64,000 nt of DNA from Sphingorhabdus sp. Alg231-15 (GCF_900149705.1 NZ_LT703001.1:1488001-1552000); one strand, 5' to 3'; numbered from the stretch's first letter, positions 27,081 through 36,461 are shown. Translations and numbers: made by a program. Notes: generated by a model from the sequence alone, not told the origin.

Positions 27081-27644
27081 ATGAACAGTCTAAGAATTGC
27101 AACGCGCAGATTTGCCTCTGCACTGGTATGTGCATCTTTTTTTACCGGTGTTCCGGCCATCGCTTCGGAAAAGGATGAAGCGGTTTCTACGCCGCCCGCC
27201 ATATATACTGACCTTGTCGCTTGTAAGAACATTTTGGAGGCGGAACAACGGCTGGCTTGTTTTGATGAAAAAGTAGCCGCCTTGGAAACCGCCCAATCCA
27301 ACAATCAGGTTGTGATTGCTGACCGCGAGCAAGTCCGGGAAGCTAGGCGCGGTTTGTTCGGGCTGTCACTGCCCCGGATCAAGCTATTTAGCGGAGACGG
27401 CGACGAAGGCGATCAGATCAATCAGGTTGAAGGGACGATTGCCTCGGCCCGTAAAGGCCGAAGCGGCAAATGGACCCTCAAGCTGGAGGACGGCGCAGTC
27501 TGGCAACAAACTTCGGCACCGCGGAGCACTTCTCGGCGTCCCAAAGCTGGCGATTCAATTGTCGTTGAGCGCGGCTCGCTAGGGAGCTTTGTGGCCAAGG
27601 TGAATGATGGCCGTGCCTTCAAGGTCAAGCGGATCGTAAACTGA
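27081..27644 (+). CDS. Secreted protein of unknown function
   Basis: A 187-residue protein. The start at 27081 has a GGAG ribosome site 6 bp upstream; a second ATG at 27069 has none. After the signal peptide there is a pattern C-x-N-I-L-(x)n-LACFDEKVAALE, common at the start of small sphingomonad envelope proteins, followed by a helical segment and a beta-rich C-terminus (VEGTIASARKGRSGKWTLKL, then GRAFKVKRIVN). It ends 23 bp from the convergent M23 gene. No catalytic motif is visible. Confidence 0.72.
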   Translation: MNSLRIATRRFASALVCASFFTGVPAIASEKDEAVSTPPAIYTDLVACKNILEAEQRLACFDEKVAALETAQSNNQVVIADREQVREARRGLFGLSLPRIKLFSGDGDEGDQINQVEGTIASARKGRSGKWTLKLEDGAVWQQTSAPRSTSRRPKAGDSIVVERGSLGSFVAKVNDGRAFKVKRIVN

Positions 27645-27667
27645 TAGCTTAGCTGGCGGCTATTCTA

Positions 27668-28564
27668 CTAGCCCATTGGTCCGGTCAGCAAGATTGGGTC
27701 GATGCGTGCTTTGTTCCACTTCATCGACCAGTGCAGATGAGGTCCGGTCGCACGGCCTGTAGCACCGATACGGCCGATCGGTTCGCCGCGTTTTACTTCC
27801 TGACCTTCTTTGACGAGTATCTTTGAGGCATGCAGAAAAGCACTGTTCAGCCCCATGCCATGATCGATCATCAGCAATTTGCCTTCCAGCGAGAACGGCT
27901 TGTCCGCCGCCAGGGTCACAACCCCGTCAGCTGGCGCAACAAAATAGGTGCCCGCGCCACCGGCAATATCGACACCGCTATGATAACTGCCCGGCTCACC
28001 CTTGTAGACGCGCTGTGATCCAAACATACCGGAAATTCGGCCCTTGGCAGGCCAAATGAACGTCTGGCGCCAGCCTTTGCTGTCGCTTTTCACCTGACGC
28101 GCCGCGTTGATCCGTGCCAGTTCCGGGCGACGGCGTGCCATGAACGCAGCACTCGGCCCGCCACTGCGACGAGCGACATTGACATGTTCAATTTTCCATT
28201 TGCGTGGTGCTACGTTGAAAAATTTCTTAATCGTTTCGCCATTTTCAAGCGTCGCAACCATCTGTGCCGATTGGCCCGCGTCACGGTTAAAAGCGATAAT
28301 GAATTTGCCATCTTCGTCCACGGGAACAGGTTGCCCGTCAAACGAAATGCTGCGGGTTCCTGCCGGAGCATTGCCCAACATCACACCGCCCTGAATTTCC
28401 TGTCCGGTAAAACCGAACTTGACCGCTTTGCGAAAGGCAGATTGTTCCGCCGCATCAGCAGCTTCTGCCGCGGCGCCCTTTGCTAGAGAGGATGACAAGG
28501 GTAACGAGAGAGCAGCGACACCCACCAAAGCCAGGCCGCCGCCAATGATGATTTTCTTAGGCAC
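27668..28564 (-). CDS. M23 family (LytM) metallopeptidase
   Basis: A 298-residue peptidoglycan endopeptidase-like protein. The GTG start at 28564 follows a GGAAGAGGAA ribosome site and directly succeeds the DUF2093 stop; the longer frame overlaps that gene without homology. An N-terminal membrane anchor or signal is followed by the C-terminal LytM domain with zinc ligands His and Asp in YHSGVDIAGG and HLH in GPHLHWSM, so it should be active. It acts in the periplasm on cross-links or as a division/envelope hydrolase. Confidence 0.92.
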   Translation of the reverse strand: MPKKIIIGGGLALVGVAALSLPLSSSLAKGAAAEAADAAEQSAFRKAVKFGFTGQEIQGGVMLGNAPAGTRSISFDGQPVPVDEDGKFIIAFNRDAGQSAQMVATLENGETIKKFFNVAPRKWKIEHVNVARRSGGPSAAFMARRRPELARINAARQVKSDSKGWRQTFIWPAKGRISGMFGSQRVYKGEPGSYHSGVDIAGGAGTYFVAPADGVVTLAADKPFSLEGKLLMIDHGMGLNSAFLHASKILVKEGQEVKRGEPIGRIGATGRATGPHLHWSMKWNKARIDPILLTGPMG

Positions 28565-28566
28565 TA

Positions 28567-28776
28567 TTATTTTTCCTCTTCCGGCAAGTGCGCCTGGACA
28601 GAGATCTGCGCCGTTGCATAGGCTTCCTGTTTCTCGACACTCCAATAACGAAGCTCGTCGAGCGGAATCTGTTCACTGGTAATCGCACATAAAACATGGT
28701 CACCAGAGGATAATGGTCGAAACCCGTTCGGCATATAATAGAGCTTCGCCACTTTGTTGCGATTGGACATTAACAT
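28567..28776 (-). CDS. DUF2093 small protein
   Basis: A 69-residue protein with the DUF2093 core AKLYYMPNGFRPLSSGDHVLCAITSEQIPL cut here as ...YYMPNGFRPL and GDHVLCAIT followed by LRYWSVEKQEAY. An AAGG ribosome site sits 7 bp before the first ATG. Function unknown; the family is alphaproteobacterial. It is coupled to the M23 peptidase gene (2-bp gap), so a cell-wall link is a fair guess. Four short direct repeats lie just upstream. Confidence 0.85.
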   Translation of the reverse strand: MLMSNRNKVAKLYYMPNGFRPLSSGDHVLCAITSEQIPLDELRYWSVEKQEAYATAQISVQAHLPEEEK

Positions 28777-28799
28777 AGGAAAACCTTACTCCGCGCAGC

Positions 28800-28845
28800 A
28801 TTTACCGGTGATTTACCAATAGTGATTTACCGATAAATATTTACC
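28800..28845 (-). repeat. Four direct repeats GGTAAAT upstream of DUF2093-M23
   Basis: ATTTACC on the + strand begins at 28800, 28811, 28825 and 28839 (steps 11, 14 and 14 bp); leftward it reads GGTAAAT. The array lies between xseA and the DUF2093 start, in the promoter region of the DUF2093-M23 operon. The iteron-like spacing suggests a cooperative binding site, but local duplication could also explain it. Confidence 0.6.
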
Positions 28846-28867
28846 ACTTCCATAACAAAGAAATCGC

Positions 28868-30358
28868 CTAGAACAAATCCTGTTGCCTGTCATCCACCGG
28901 TTTTTTGACTTTAGCAGGTTTTGGCCTGGCGGCTGGTTCAGCCTTTTTTGCTGCCTTTTTCGCTGTTTCGATCGGCGCGTCCGTAATTTGCGCCGCCACC
29001 GTGCCATCATGGAAATGCAGATTTACGGCGCTGGCAAGCTCAGCCATTGCCTTGCTGCCAATAAACTGGTCGTCCAATCCCGATATTCTCGCATAGCCGC
29101 GTTTCAGCGGACCATCGGGCGACACTTGTTGCGCCAATCGCCAAAGGCTGTCGAGCCGCTGGCGCGCATCATCCAGGGGCCGTTTGACCAGCGCCACTGG
29201 TAAATCCAGACGATCCAGCCGGGCTTTCGCCGCATCCAGCCGCTGGCGAAGCATGGCGGGCCGCAATGCGCCTTCTGAAGCCGAAAATCTGCTGCGGGCC
29301 TTGGCGACATTTTGTCCCATGGCATATTTCATTCCGTCAGACAGCTCATCTACACGTTGCTGATGCGGGCGGAGCAAATCGGTCAACGCTGGCATCAAGC
29401 GGCGCTGTGCCTCCAATCGTTCTTGCGCAGTGGTAAAACCGCGCTGGACCGATCGTGCCATCCGGGCTTTCGATTCACTCAGCGATGCCAACCATTCGGC
29501 CCGCACCGGCACTGCCATTTCCGCCGCAGCTGTCGGCGTTGGTGCCCGCAGGTCGGCAGCAAAATCGCTTAATGTAGTATCGGTTTCATGACCAACGGCA
29601 GAGATAAGCGGAACGGAACAATCCGCAATCGCCCGCACCACCTCTTCCTCGTTAAAGCTCCAAAGGTCTTCGATCGAACCGCCGCCTCGCGCGACAATTA
29701 CGAGGTCGGGCTTGGTCATCCCGCCTTCACTTTGCATGCCTGAAAAACCGTTAATCGCCCCGGCAATCTGTTTCGCAGCCCCCTCGCCCTGTACTAATAC
29801 CGGCCAGACGATCACATGACTGGGACAGCGATCTGCCAACCGGTGTAAAATGTCTCGAATGACGGAACCGGTCGGCGACGTCACCACACCGATCGTTTTG
29901 GGCAGAAACGGTATCGCGCGTTTGCGGTCCTGATCAAATAGTCCTTCGGCGTGCAATTTAGCCTTCAGCTTTTCAAAAAGCTGCATCAGCGCGCCCTCGC
30001 CCGCCAATTCCATCTTGTCGATCACGACCTGATATTTGGAACGTCCGGGATAAGTGGTCAGTTTGCCGGAAACGACAACCTCAATCCCGTCTTCTGGCTG
30101 GAAGGGCAGCCGTCCCGCATTGCCTTTCCACATCACCCCATCAAGCACCGCCTTATCGTCTTTTAGTGCAAGATAGACATGTCCGGATGCTGCGCGTTTA
30201 TAGCCGGAAATCTCTCCCTTGATCCGCACATAACCAAAGCGATCCTCGACGACTCTTTTTAGTGTGCCAGATATTTCTGACACGGACAGAGGAGCAGCAT
30301 TGTCGCCAGCGCCGCTCTCGGCTAACAGCTTCGCGTCTAGAGAAAGAGAGTCGTCCAT
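28868..30358 (-). CDS. xseA: Exodeoxyribonuclease VII large subunit
   Basis: A 496-residue XseA. The N-terminal OB-fold starts at [20 protein letters not shown] and includes [20 protein letters not shown]; the nuclease core has [20 protein letters not shown] and the [16 protein letters not shown] and [15 protein letters not shown] motifs. A Lys/Pro/Ala-rich tail ends it. With XseB it degrades single-stranded DNA. Its ATG (30358-30356) shares two bases with the purD ATG on the other strand; an AGGA ribosome site lies inside purD. Confidence 0.97.
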   Translation of the reverse strand: MDDSLSLDAKLLAESGAGDNAAPLSVSEISGTLKRVVEDRFGYVRIKGEISGYKRAASGHVYLALKDDKAVLDGVMWKGNAGRLPFQPEDGIEVVVSGKLTTYPGRSKYQVVIDKMELAGEGALMQLFEKLKAKLHAEGLFDQDRKRAIPFLPKTIGVVTSPTGSVIRDILHRLADRCPSHVIVWPVLVQGEGAAKQIAGAINGFSGMQSEGGMTKPDLVIVARGGGSIEDLWSFNEEEVVRAIADCSVPLISAVGHETDTTLSDFAADLRAPTPTAAAEMAVPVRAEWLASLSESKARMARSVQRGFTTAQERLEAQRRLMPALTDLLRPHQQRVDELSDGMKYAMGQNVAKARSRFSASEGALRPAMLRQRLDAAKARLDRLDLPVALVKRPLDDARQRLDSLWRLAQQVSPDGPLKRGYARISGLDDQFIGSKAMAELASAVNLHFHDGTVAAQITDAPIETAKKAAKKAEPAARPKPAKVKKPVDDRQQDLF

Positions 30359-31637
30359 GAATATCCTGTTGCTCGGGTCCGGTGGCCGTGAACATGCCTT
30401 GGCATGGAAGCTGGCGCAATCCCCGTCTGTCGAGAAATTTTATGCCAGTCCCGGCAACCCAGGTATTGCTCATCATGCGGAATACGTAAAACTGGACATT
30501 CTGGATCATAGCGCTGTGATCCAATTTTGTGGACGCAACAAGATAGATTTGGTCGTTGTAGGGCCCGAAGCGCCTTTGGTGGATGGGATGGGTAACAGCC
30601 TGCGGACAGCGGGCATATTGGTCTTTGGTCCAGACCAAGCGCCAGCACAGCTTGAAGGATCAAAAGGCTTTACCAAGGACCTTTGTGCCCGTGCCAACAT
30701 CCCCACTGCCGGTTATGTTCGCACGACCAATGCAATGGATGCATTGGCGGCACTCGACAAATTCACAATTCCGGTTGTTATCAAGGCGGACGGGCTGGCC
30801 GCAGGCAAAGGCGTCATCATTGCAGAAACCCGCGCACAGGCAGAAAAAGCCATTGCAATGATGTTTGAAGGCGGATTTGGTGATGCCGGTGCTGAAGTGG
30901 TGATCGAGGAATTTCTGACAGGCGAAGAAGCCAGTTTTTTTGCGATTACCGACGGCAAAAACGTAATCCCCTTCGGCACGGCGCAAGACCACAAACGCGT
31001 CGGTGAAGGTGATGTCGGCCCGAATACCGGCGGCATGGGTGCGTATAGCCCAGCACCAGTTCTTACGACGGCGCTGCAAAAACAAGTCATGGACGAAATC
31101 ATCCAGCCTACGGTCGATACGCTAGCCGCCGAAGGCACGCCTTATAGTGGGGTCCTCTTTGCCGGGCTGATGCTAACAGAAACCGGTCCGCAATTGATTG
31201 AATATAATGCCCGCTTTGGCGACCCGGAATGCCAGGTTCTCATGCTGCGGCTGAAGTCTGATCTTGCCGCGATCATGCGGGCCACAGCGAAAGGGGAACT
31301 GGGCCAGGTCAGTGCACCGGAATTTGATCCGCAAACCGCCTTAACCGTCGTCATGGCCGCTAACGGCTATCCCGGTACGCCTGAAAAAGGTGGAAAGATC
31401 CAGAACCTCGCCCGTGCAGAACGCGAAGGCACAAAGATATTCCATGCCGGGACCGCAGAGGTTGACGGTAAATTGGTTGCCAACGGCGGTCGCGTGCTAA
31501 ATGTCACGGCGCTTGGCAAAAACACCACCCAAGCGCAGACCAAGGCCTATGCTGCTGTGGATCAGATTGATTTCGCCACTGGCTTTTGCCGCCGCGATAT
31601 TGGTTGGCGAGAGGTTGCCCGGGAAAGCGAAGACTAA
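30357..31637 (+). CDS. purD: Phosphoribosylamine-glycine ligase PurD
   Basis: A 426-residue ATP-grasp enzyme of purine synthesis (phosphoribosylamine + glycine to GAR). The start at 30357 gives the canonical [20 protein letters not shown]; a longer upstream frame lies inside xseA. Other hallmarks: [44 protein letters not shown], and [12 protein letters not shown]. The ribosome site GAGAAAGAGAG is inside the xseA coding region. The C-terminus ([12 protein letters not shown]) is intact. Confidence 0.97.
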   Translation: MNILLLGSGGREHALAWKLAQSPSVEKFYASPGNPGIAHHAEYVKLDILDHSAVIQFCGRNKIDLVVVGPEAPLVDGMGNSLRTAGILVFGPDQAPAQLEGSKGFTKDLCARANIPTAGYVRTTNAMDALAALDKFTIPVVIKADGLAAGKGVIIAETRAQAEKAIAMMFEGGFGDAGAEVVIEEFLTGEEASFFAITDGKNVIPFGTAQDHKRVGEGDVGPNTGGMGAYSPAPVLTTALQKQVMDEIIQPTVDTLAAEGTPYSGVLFAGLMLTETGPQLIEYNARFGDPECQVLMLRLKSDLAAIMRATAKGELGQVSAPEFDPQTALTVVMAANGYPGTPEKGGKIQNLARAEREGTKIFHAGTAEVDGKLVANGGRVLNVTALGKNTTQAQTKAYAAVDQIDFATGFCRRDIGWREVARESED

Positions 31638-31762
31638 ACCATTGGCAAATCTCGGCTCGGCGATCGGGATCGTTGCTTTGACCGCACCGCCGGCCAGAAC
31701 CAGCAATGGCGGCAGGTCTATCTGGACTATACATTGGCGCTTTGTTCCGGCAGGTTGGCCTT

Positions 31763-32536
31763 ATGGATCTAAATCTTGAAAATAAAATCGTGCTTGTCAC
31801 CGCTGGTAGCAAGGGCATCGGATTGGCAACGGCCCTGGGATTTCACAAATGCGGCGCCCAGGTGGCGATTTGCGGAAGATCGCAGGACAATCTTGATGCC
31901 GCTGCAGCGCAAATGCCTGGTTGTCTGGCGCTGACTGGAGATGTTTCGAAATCACAGGACATTGATCGGGTCGTTCAATCGGTATCCCAGAAATTTGGCC
32001 ATATCGACATATTGGTCAACAATGCGGGCGGGCCACCGCCTGGCCTTTTTGAAGATCTGGCTGATGAAGATTGGAACAAGGCAGTCGAGCTAACCCTCAT
32101 GTCTGTTATCCGTCTGACACGGCTGGTCCTGCCACATATGCGAGCACAAAAATGGGGCCGGATTATCAACATATCATCATCTGGCGTGAAACAGCCTGTC
32201 CCCGGATTGACCTTGTCCAACAGCATCCGCATGGCCGTACTGGGTTGGGCGAAGACACTGGCCAATCAGGTCGCAGGCGACAATATCCTGGTAAATACCG
32301 TTTGCCCTGGGTTCACCAATACCGACCGGGTTACCCAGATCCTGGAACAGCAATCAGCGGCATCAGGAAAAACAGTTGAAGAGGTGGCTGCCGGAATTGC
32401 TGCGCAAATTCCGATGCAACGTATTGGCCAACCGGAGGAGGTTGCCAATCTAGCGGTTTTCCTGGGATCAGAGGCGGCCAGCTATATCACCGGAACATCC
32501 ATTCAAGTGGATGGTGGATCGGTCCAGGGTTTCTGA
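31763..32536 (+). CDS. SDR family oxidoreductase with atypical active site
   Basis: A 257-residue short-chain dehydrogenase by fold: cofactor motif TAGSKGIGLATA near the N-terminus, NNAGG, and the C-terminal VDGGS. Where YxxxK is expected (after NISSSGVKQPVPG) the sequence is LSNSIRMAVLGWAKTLA, so the catalytic tyrosine is replaced by Ser or Asn and the lysine by Arg. A known SDR subgroup has this SNxxR form and its chemistry is unclear. The start at 31763 is set by homology; upstream codons are not conserved-looking. Confidence 0.88.
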   Translation: MDLNLENKIVLVTAGSKGIGLATALGFHKCGAQVAICGRSQDNLDAAAAQMPGCLALTGDVSKSQDIDRVVQSVSQKFGHIDILVNNAGGPPPGLFEDLADEDWNKAVELTLMSVIRLTRLVLPHMRAQKWGRIINISSSGVKQPVPGLTLSNSIRMAVLGWAKTLANQVAGDNILVNTVCPGFTNTDRVTQILEQQSAASGKTVEEVAAGIAAQIPMQRIGQPEEVANLAVFLGSEAASYITGTSIQVDGGSVQGF

Positions 32537-32691
32537 TCAATCAACTCATCGATGGCCTTCCAACGCTAGCTCCTTTAGAACCCGAAAATGGATAATTTAC
32601 ATGGCTTTGTCGCAAATTGCATTGCGTGCCGCCGGCCTCTTTTGCATAGTCCGGGCAACAGGGGCTTGCACTTTTAGGGAAGGGATAAATC

Positions 32692-33468
32692 TTGAAAAAC
32701 GACGATACTTTGCTCACACGGCGGCAAATCATGGTGATTGCCGCGCTGGCTGGCGGAATTAGCGCAAGCGCGCCATTGCACGCACAATTTAACCTGAAAA
32801 AGGGTTTGGGAGCGGCCGGTAAGGTCGCCAAGGCCGGGTCCTATAATGATGAAGAAATGGCGGTCTATTTTGACCAGATGGCGGCGGATATGGACAGCCG
32901 TAATCCGGTTGCCGGGCCAAAAGATCCCTATGGCAAACGCATCGCCAATTTGTCCAAAGGTTTGAAAAATCACGATGGGCTTGATCTCGATATCAAAGCC
33001 TATCTTGTTCGTGACGTAAATGCTTTTGCCATGGCCAATGGTACGATCCGGGTCTTTGCTGGGCTGATGGATCAATTCACCGATGACGAAATCCGTTATG
33101 TGATCGGACATGAAATTGGCCATGTAAAGGAAGGTCATACCAAAAAACGCATGCAAGGTGCCCTGCAGAAAGAAGCCGCCTTTGGTGTCGCCGATGCTGC
33201 TGGTGGCAAGGTTGGCACGATCGCCAATTCCAAATTGGGTAAGTTGTTCGGCAATGTGATCAGCTCGCAACACAGCCAGAAGCATGAGAAAGAAGCGGAT
33301 GATTATGCCATGGCCTTCATGAGGCAGAAGCAATATGATCCGATGGCTTGTGTCACCGCACTAGATAAGCTTGCTGGACTGAGCGGTGGCGGTGGCGGAT
33401 TGCCTTGGCTGCAGACACATCCAAGTCCGGAATCCCGCGCGAAACGGATGCGCAAACAACTGGCCTAA
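32692..33468 (+). CDS. Tat-exported M48 family metalloprotease
   Basis: A 258-residue protein. The start is TTG at 32692 behind GGGAAGGGA. The leader LTRRQIMVIAALAGG carries a twin arginine, so export by Tat is likely. The zinc site is HEIGH (His140-Glu141-His144), with the third ligand expected in HEKEADDYAM. A glycine-rich stretch and the late HPSPESRAKRM match the YggG/LoiP branch. It probably degrades damaged envelope proteins in the periplasm. Confidence 0.9.
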   Translation: MKNDDTLLTRRQIMVIAALAGGISASAPLHAQFNLKKGLGAAGKVAKAGSYNDEEMAVYFDQMAADMDSRNPVAGPKDPYGKRIANLSKGLKNHDGLDLDIKAYLVRDVNAFAMANGTIRVFAGLMDQFTDDEIRYVIGHEIGHVKEGHTKKRMQGALQKEAAFGVADAAGGKVGTIANSKLGKLFGNVISSQHSQKHEKEADDYAMAFMRQKQYDPMACVTALDKLAGLSGGGGGLPWLQTHPSPESRAKRMRKQLA

Positions 33469-33491
33469 GAGCATGCTAACGAGAGCCTGAT

Positions 33492-33553
33492 CTGACTGGT
33501 CTATGTAACAACATATCATGTGTTCATAGTCCAGTCAGCTTGCTTTTGGCACC
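33492..33553 (+). terminator. Probable terminator after the M48 gene
   Basis: Arms CTGACTGGTCTATG (33492-33505) and CATAGTCCAGTCAG (33535-33548) pair at 13 of 14 positions, followed by a short T-rich tract CTTGCTTTT. The loop is long (29 nt), so the strength is uncertain. Confidence 0.5.
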
Positions 33554-33590
33554 TTCTATCCCGGGTTGAGTATTTCGGGAGGGTATGAAC

Positions 33591-35378
33591 ATGCGGCGTT
33601 TTTCCAGTATTTCCAAAATCTTGTGCGGCTTTGCGGCGGTTGGTCTGATAGGCGCACCAGGCACGGCTCCGCTTGAGGCCCAGTCGCGACAGGGAAAGCG
33701 CCCTGATCTGGTTAGAATGCCGCCGTCACATCCGGTTAACTGCAGTATTTTTACTCGTTTTGATCGCGATCAGGTTATCGTCACAGGCTCACGAAGAAAG
33801 GGCTCGGGTCGCCTTCAAAATTCTCCAGCTGCGCTCCCACCGCCACCGCCTCCGCCGCCGCCGCCCGCACCGATCGCTGGTCAGTTTCAAAAGGGAAGCC
33901 CAACCAGTGTTGCGCGGCGTATTGCCGGACCGATTACGGTACCCGGCCCCTACCCTTATCCCTATCCGCGCCCACAGCCACAAGACCGCGAGAAATATGC
34001 CGGTGAAGAGGTTGCGAGCATTAAGCGTGTTGCTGATGAACCGGTGTCTACCTTTGCGGTGGATGTGGACACAGGCAGCTATTCCAATGTCCGCCGTTTC
34101 CTGAATGATGGGAAAATGCCGCCCGAAGCTGCGGTGCGGACCGAGGAGTTGATCAACTATTTCCGCTATGATTATCCTGAACCATCCAGCCGGGAAGCGC
34201 CTTTTAGCGTGTCGACCGATCTGTCCACCACACCTTGGAATGATGCCAGCCGCCTGCTGCGCATCGGTCTGCGCGGCTATGACGTCAATAGCAGCGAGCG
34301 GCCTCGCGCCAATCTGGTTTTTCTTGTCGATGTTTCCGGTTCGATGGGCAGCAAGGACAAATTGCCGCTCGTCAAATCAACACTGACATCGCTGGCGAAT
34401 GAATTGCGCAGCGATGATCGGGTGTCCATCGTCGTCTATTCGGGCACGGTTGGTCTGTTGCTGGCGCCGACATCCAACAAGGATCATGTCAAAGAGGCAG
34501 TGGATTGCCTTTATGCAAGGGGTTCGACAGCTGGAGGTGATGCGCTCAAACTTGCTTATTCCACCGCCCGAAAAAGCTTTCTCAAAGGCGGCATCAACCG
34601 CATCATCATGGCCACCGATGGAGACTTTAATGTCGGAACATCCAATACTGACGAACTGAAAAAAATCGTTGCCAAAGAGCGGGAGTCAGGCGTCAATCTG
34701 ACCATGCTCGGCTATGGCACAGGCAATATTCGGGACGAGTTGATGGAGGGTATCGCCAATGTTGGTAACGGCAATTATGCCTATATCGACAGCGCTATGG
34801 AGGCAAAGAAGGTACTGGGCGAAGAACTCAGCTCGACCTTGTTCACCATCGCCAAGGACGTCAAAATCCAGATCGAATTCAATCCCATGCATGTAAAGGA
34901 ATATCGCCTGATCGGTTATGAAAACCGGCTGCTCGCGGAAGAAGATTTCGCCAACGACAAGATAGATGCAGGAGATATCGGCGCTGGCCACCAGGTGACT
35001 GCGCTTTACGAGATCATGCCAGCAAAATCATCAGGTTGGCTTCCTGAACGCCGCTATCCAGCTAATCGTGTTGTTGACCGGAAACCGGATTTCACCGGTG
35101 AGATCGCGCAGATCAAGTTGCGCTACAAACTGCCCGGTGGTGACAAATCACGGTTGATAAAGCGCCAGATTGCGGCAGGCAGCCTGAACAATGCCAAAGC
35201 GCCACGCGGCGACATGGCCTTTGCCGTGGCGGTCGCTGCATTCGGACAGAAGTTACGAGGAGACAAATATCTTGGCGATTATGACTACGGGAATATTCAG
35301 AGATTATCCGGAAATGGCGGCAACTTCTGGCGTCAGGAATTCCGTAAATTGAGTGATTTAGCGCAAAGTCAGAGTTGA
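33591..35378 (+). CDS. von Willebrand factor A domain protein (YfbK-like), exported
   Basis: About 595 residues. The ATG at 33591 has GGGAGGG seven bases upstream; the ATG at 33585 is too close to it. Order: signal peptide, an odd segment DQVIVTGSRRKG (residues about 60-72) that looks like a TonB-receptor plug start, ten prolines in a row, a Tyr/Pro-rich stretch, the vWA N-terminal domain, the vWA domain with MIDAS motif DVSGSMGS (near residue 247) and a C-terminal DUF3520-like domain. It is probably a surface or periplasmic adhesion or scaffold protein binding a divalent metal. Confidence 0.9.
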   Translation: MRRFSSISKILCGFAAVGLIGAPGTAPLEAQSRQGKRPDLVRMPPSHPVNCSIFTRFDRDQVIVTGSRRKGSGRLQNSPAALPPPPPPPPPPAPIAGQFQKGSPTSVARRIAGPITVPGPYPYPYPRPQPQDREKYAGEEVASIKRVADEPVSTFAVDVDTGSYSNVRRFLNDGKMPPEAAVRTEELINYFRYDYPEPSSREAPFSVSTDLSTTPWNDASRLLRIGLRGYDVNSSERPRANLVFLVDVSGSMGSKDKLPLVKSTLTSLANELRSDDRVSIVVYSGTVGLLLAPTSNKDHVKEAVDCLYARGSTAGGDALKLAYSTARKSFLKGGINRIIMATDGDFNVGTSNTDELKKIVAKERESGVNLTMLGYGTGNIRDELMEGIANVGNGNYAYIDSAMEAKKVLGEELSSTLFTIAKDVKIQIEFNPMHVKEYRLIGYENRLLAEEDFANDKIDAGDIGAGHQVTALYEIMPAKSSGWLPERRYPANRVVDRKPDFTGEIAQIKLRYKLPGGDKSRLIKRQIAAGSLNNAKAPRGDMAFAVAVAAFGQKLRGDKYLGDYDYGNIQRLSGNGGNFWRQEFRKLSDLAQSQS

Positions 35379-35425
35379 GATTGATTCGGCCTGGCGGCCA
35401 ACCTCGCAAGAAAAGCAGTAAGCTG

Positions 35426-35433
35426 TTAACCAT
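35426..35433 (+). promoter_or_regulatory. CtrA-type half-site TTAACCAT upstream of the BON-OmpA operon
   Basis: One exact copy of the 8-mer CtrA half-site in a 210-bp intergenic region, about 155 bp before the ATG. A single half-site is weak evidence. Confidence 0.2.
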
Positions 35434-35443
35434 CTTTGCTAAG

Positions 35444-35551
35444 TAATTGTCTCATATGGGGACAATTACAGCTCGTCTCGTCGGATATTGGGCGATCTGC
35501 CCGGCCCGGTGAACTGGACTCATCCCTAATTATCCTCCATTTTAGGGGATG
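35444..35551 (+). other. Two hairpins in the leader of the BON-OmpA operon
   Basis: First hairpin: TAATTGTC (35444-35451) with GACAATTA (35461-35468), perfect. Second: CATCCCTAA (35521-35529) with TTAGGGGATG (35542-35551), one bulged G. Both lie upstream of the gene at 35589 and could act as a leader structure or mark the end of the vWA transcript. No T-run follows either. Confidence 0.35.
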
Positions 35552-35588
35552 GACGAAAGATGAAACGAACTGAGTAAGGGGTTCTGGA

Positions 35589-36356
35589 ATGGAAGTTGGG
35601 GGTAAGATTTTAACTGGTGCGGTTGCGACGGCTCTATTGGCGCTGGTCGGACATTATACCACTGGTGATAAATTCATCTCAGGTCTTGAAAGTGCCGCGC
35701 AGACGGAACTGACCGCACAAGGTTTGGACGACGTAACAGTGGCCTTTTCACGCGACCCATTGTCTCGCACGGCAGTCTTGGACGGTGATGTACCGGATGA
35801 GATGAAGCAAAAGGCACTAGATGCCGTTGCAGAAATCACCGATAGCAGTGCAATCTGGGCTGGGACGGACCTGGTATCAGGATCCGTTGCCGACAGCAGC
35901 ACCGACACAAGCACCGACACTGCCAGCAATGGAAATGACCCTGCTGCGACGAAGTGTCAGGGTAACGTAGACTCCGTAATTTCAGGCGAAAAACTGAGCT
36001 TCCGATCCGGTAGTGCCTATATATCGCCTGCTTCCAATAAACTGCTCGACAAAATAGCGGCGGCACTCACACCCTGCTCCGGCGTTGCCATTGCAGTGGG
36101 TGGTCATACCGATGGCAACGGCAATGCGCAGGTCAACAAGATCCTGTCGCAGGAACGCGCCGACCGTGTTCGCGCTGGCCTGATTGAGCGCGGTATCCCA
36201 GAGAATCTTGTAACCGCAACCGGCTACGGCGCTGAACAACCGCTAGCTACCGGGCAGGGCCCAGAAGCAGATGCACAGAATCGACGGATTGAATTCAAGG
36301 TGCAGGCGGGAAATAAAAAAGAAGTAAATGATGCGAAATCGCAACAGGGGGAATGA
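35589..36356 (+). CDS. BON-OmpA domain envelope protein
   Basis: A 255-residue protein: N-terminal hydrophobic segment (about 8-24), a BON-like region (about 30-100; LESAAQTELTAQGLDDVTV then LDGDVPDEMKQKALDAV), a Ser/Thr/Asp linker, and a C-terminal OmpA domain (125-245) with LSFRSGSAYISP and VGGHTDGNGNAQVN for peptidoglycan binding. Two cysteines flank the OmpA start. It heads an operon with a 33-residue membrane peptide and a membrane-anchored HhH protein. The BON+OmpA plan recalls mycobacterial ArfA/OmpATb; homology needs testing. Confidence 0.85.
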   Translation: MEVGGKILTGAVATALLALVGHYTTGDKFISGLESAAQTELTAQGLDDVTVAFSRDPLSRTAVLDGDVPDEMKQKALDAVAEITDSSAIWAGTDLVSGSVADSSTDTSTDTASNGNDPAATKCQGNVDSVISGEKLSFRSGSAYISPASNKLLDKIAAALTPCSGVAIAVGGHTDGNGNAQVNKILSQERADRVRAGLIERGIPENLVTATGYGAEQPLATGQGPEADAQNRRIEFKVQAGNKKEVNDAKSQQGE

Positions 36357-36359
36357 AGC

Positions 36360-36461
36360 ATGCCACTATTAGTCGAAAATCTGTTGCTCCTGCTTACGAC
36401 TTTTGCAATTGGCCTCGGCATTGGCTGGCTCATCTGGGGCCGGAATCGCGACGAGATTTGA
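36360..36461 (+). CDS. 33-residue single-pass membrane peptide
   Basis: Starts ATG at 36360, 3 bp after the BON-OmpA stop, with AGGGGGA as ribosome site, and ends TGA at 36461. The peptide is one transmembrane helix (LLLLLTTFAIGLGIGWLIWG) followed by RNRDEI. The glycine-spaced helix suits helix packing with the single helices of its neighbours. Too short for usual gene finders; supported by codon fit, ribosome site and operon position. Confidence 0.65.
   Translation: MPLLVENLLLLLTTFAIGLGIGWLIWGRNRDEI

Noticed and set aside
31501-31779. 92-codon + strand frame across the purD end and the gap before the SDR gene
   Set aside because: Two thirds lie inside purD in another frame; the remainder has no homology pattern or ribosome site.
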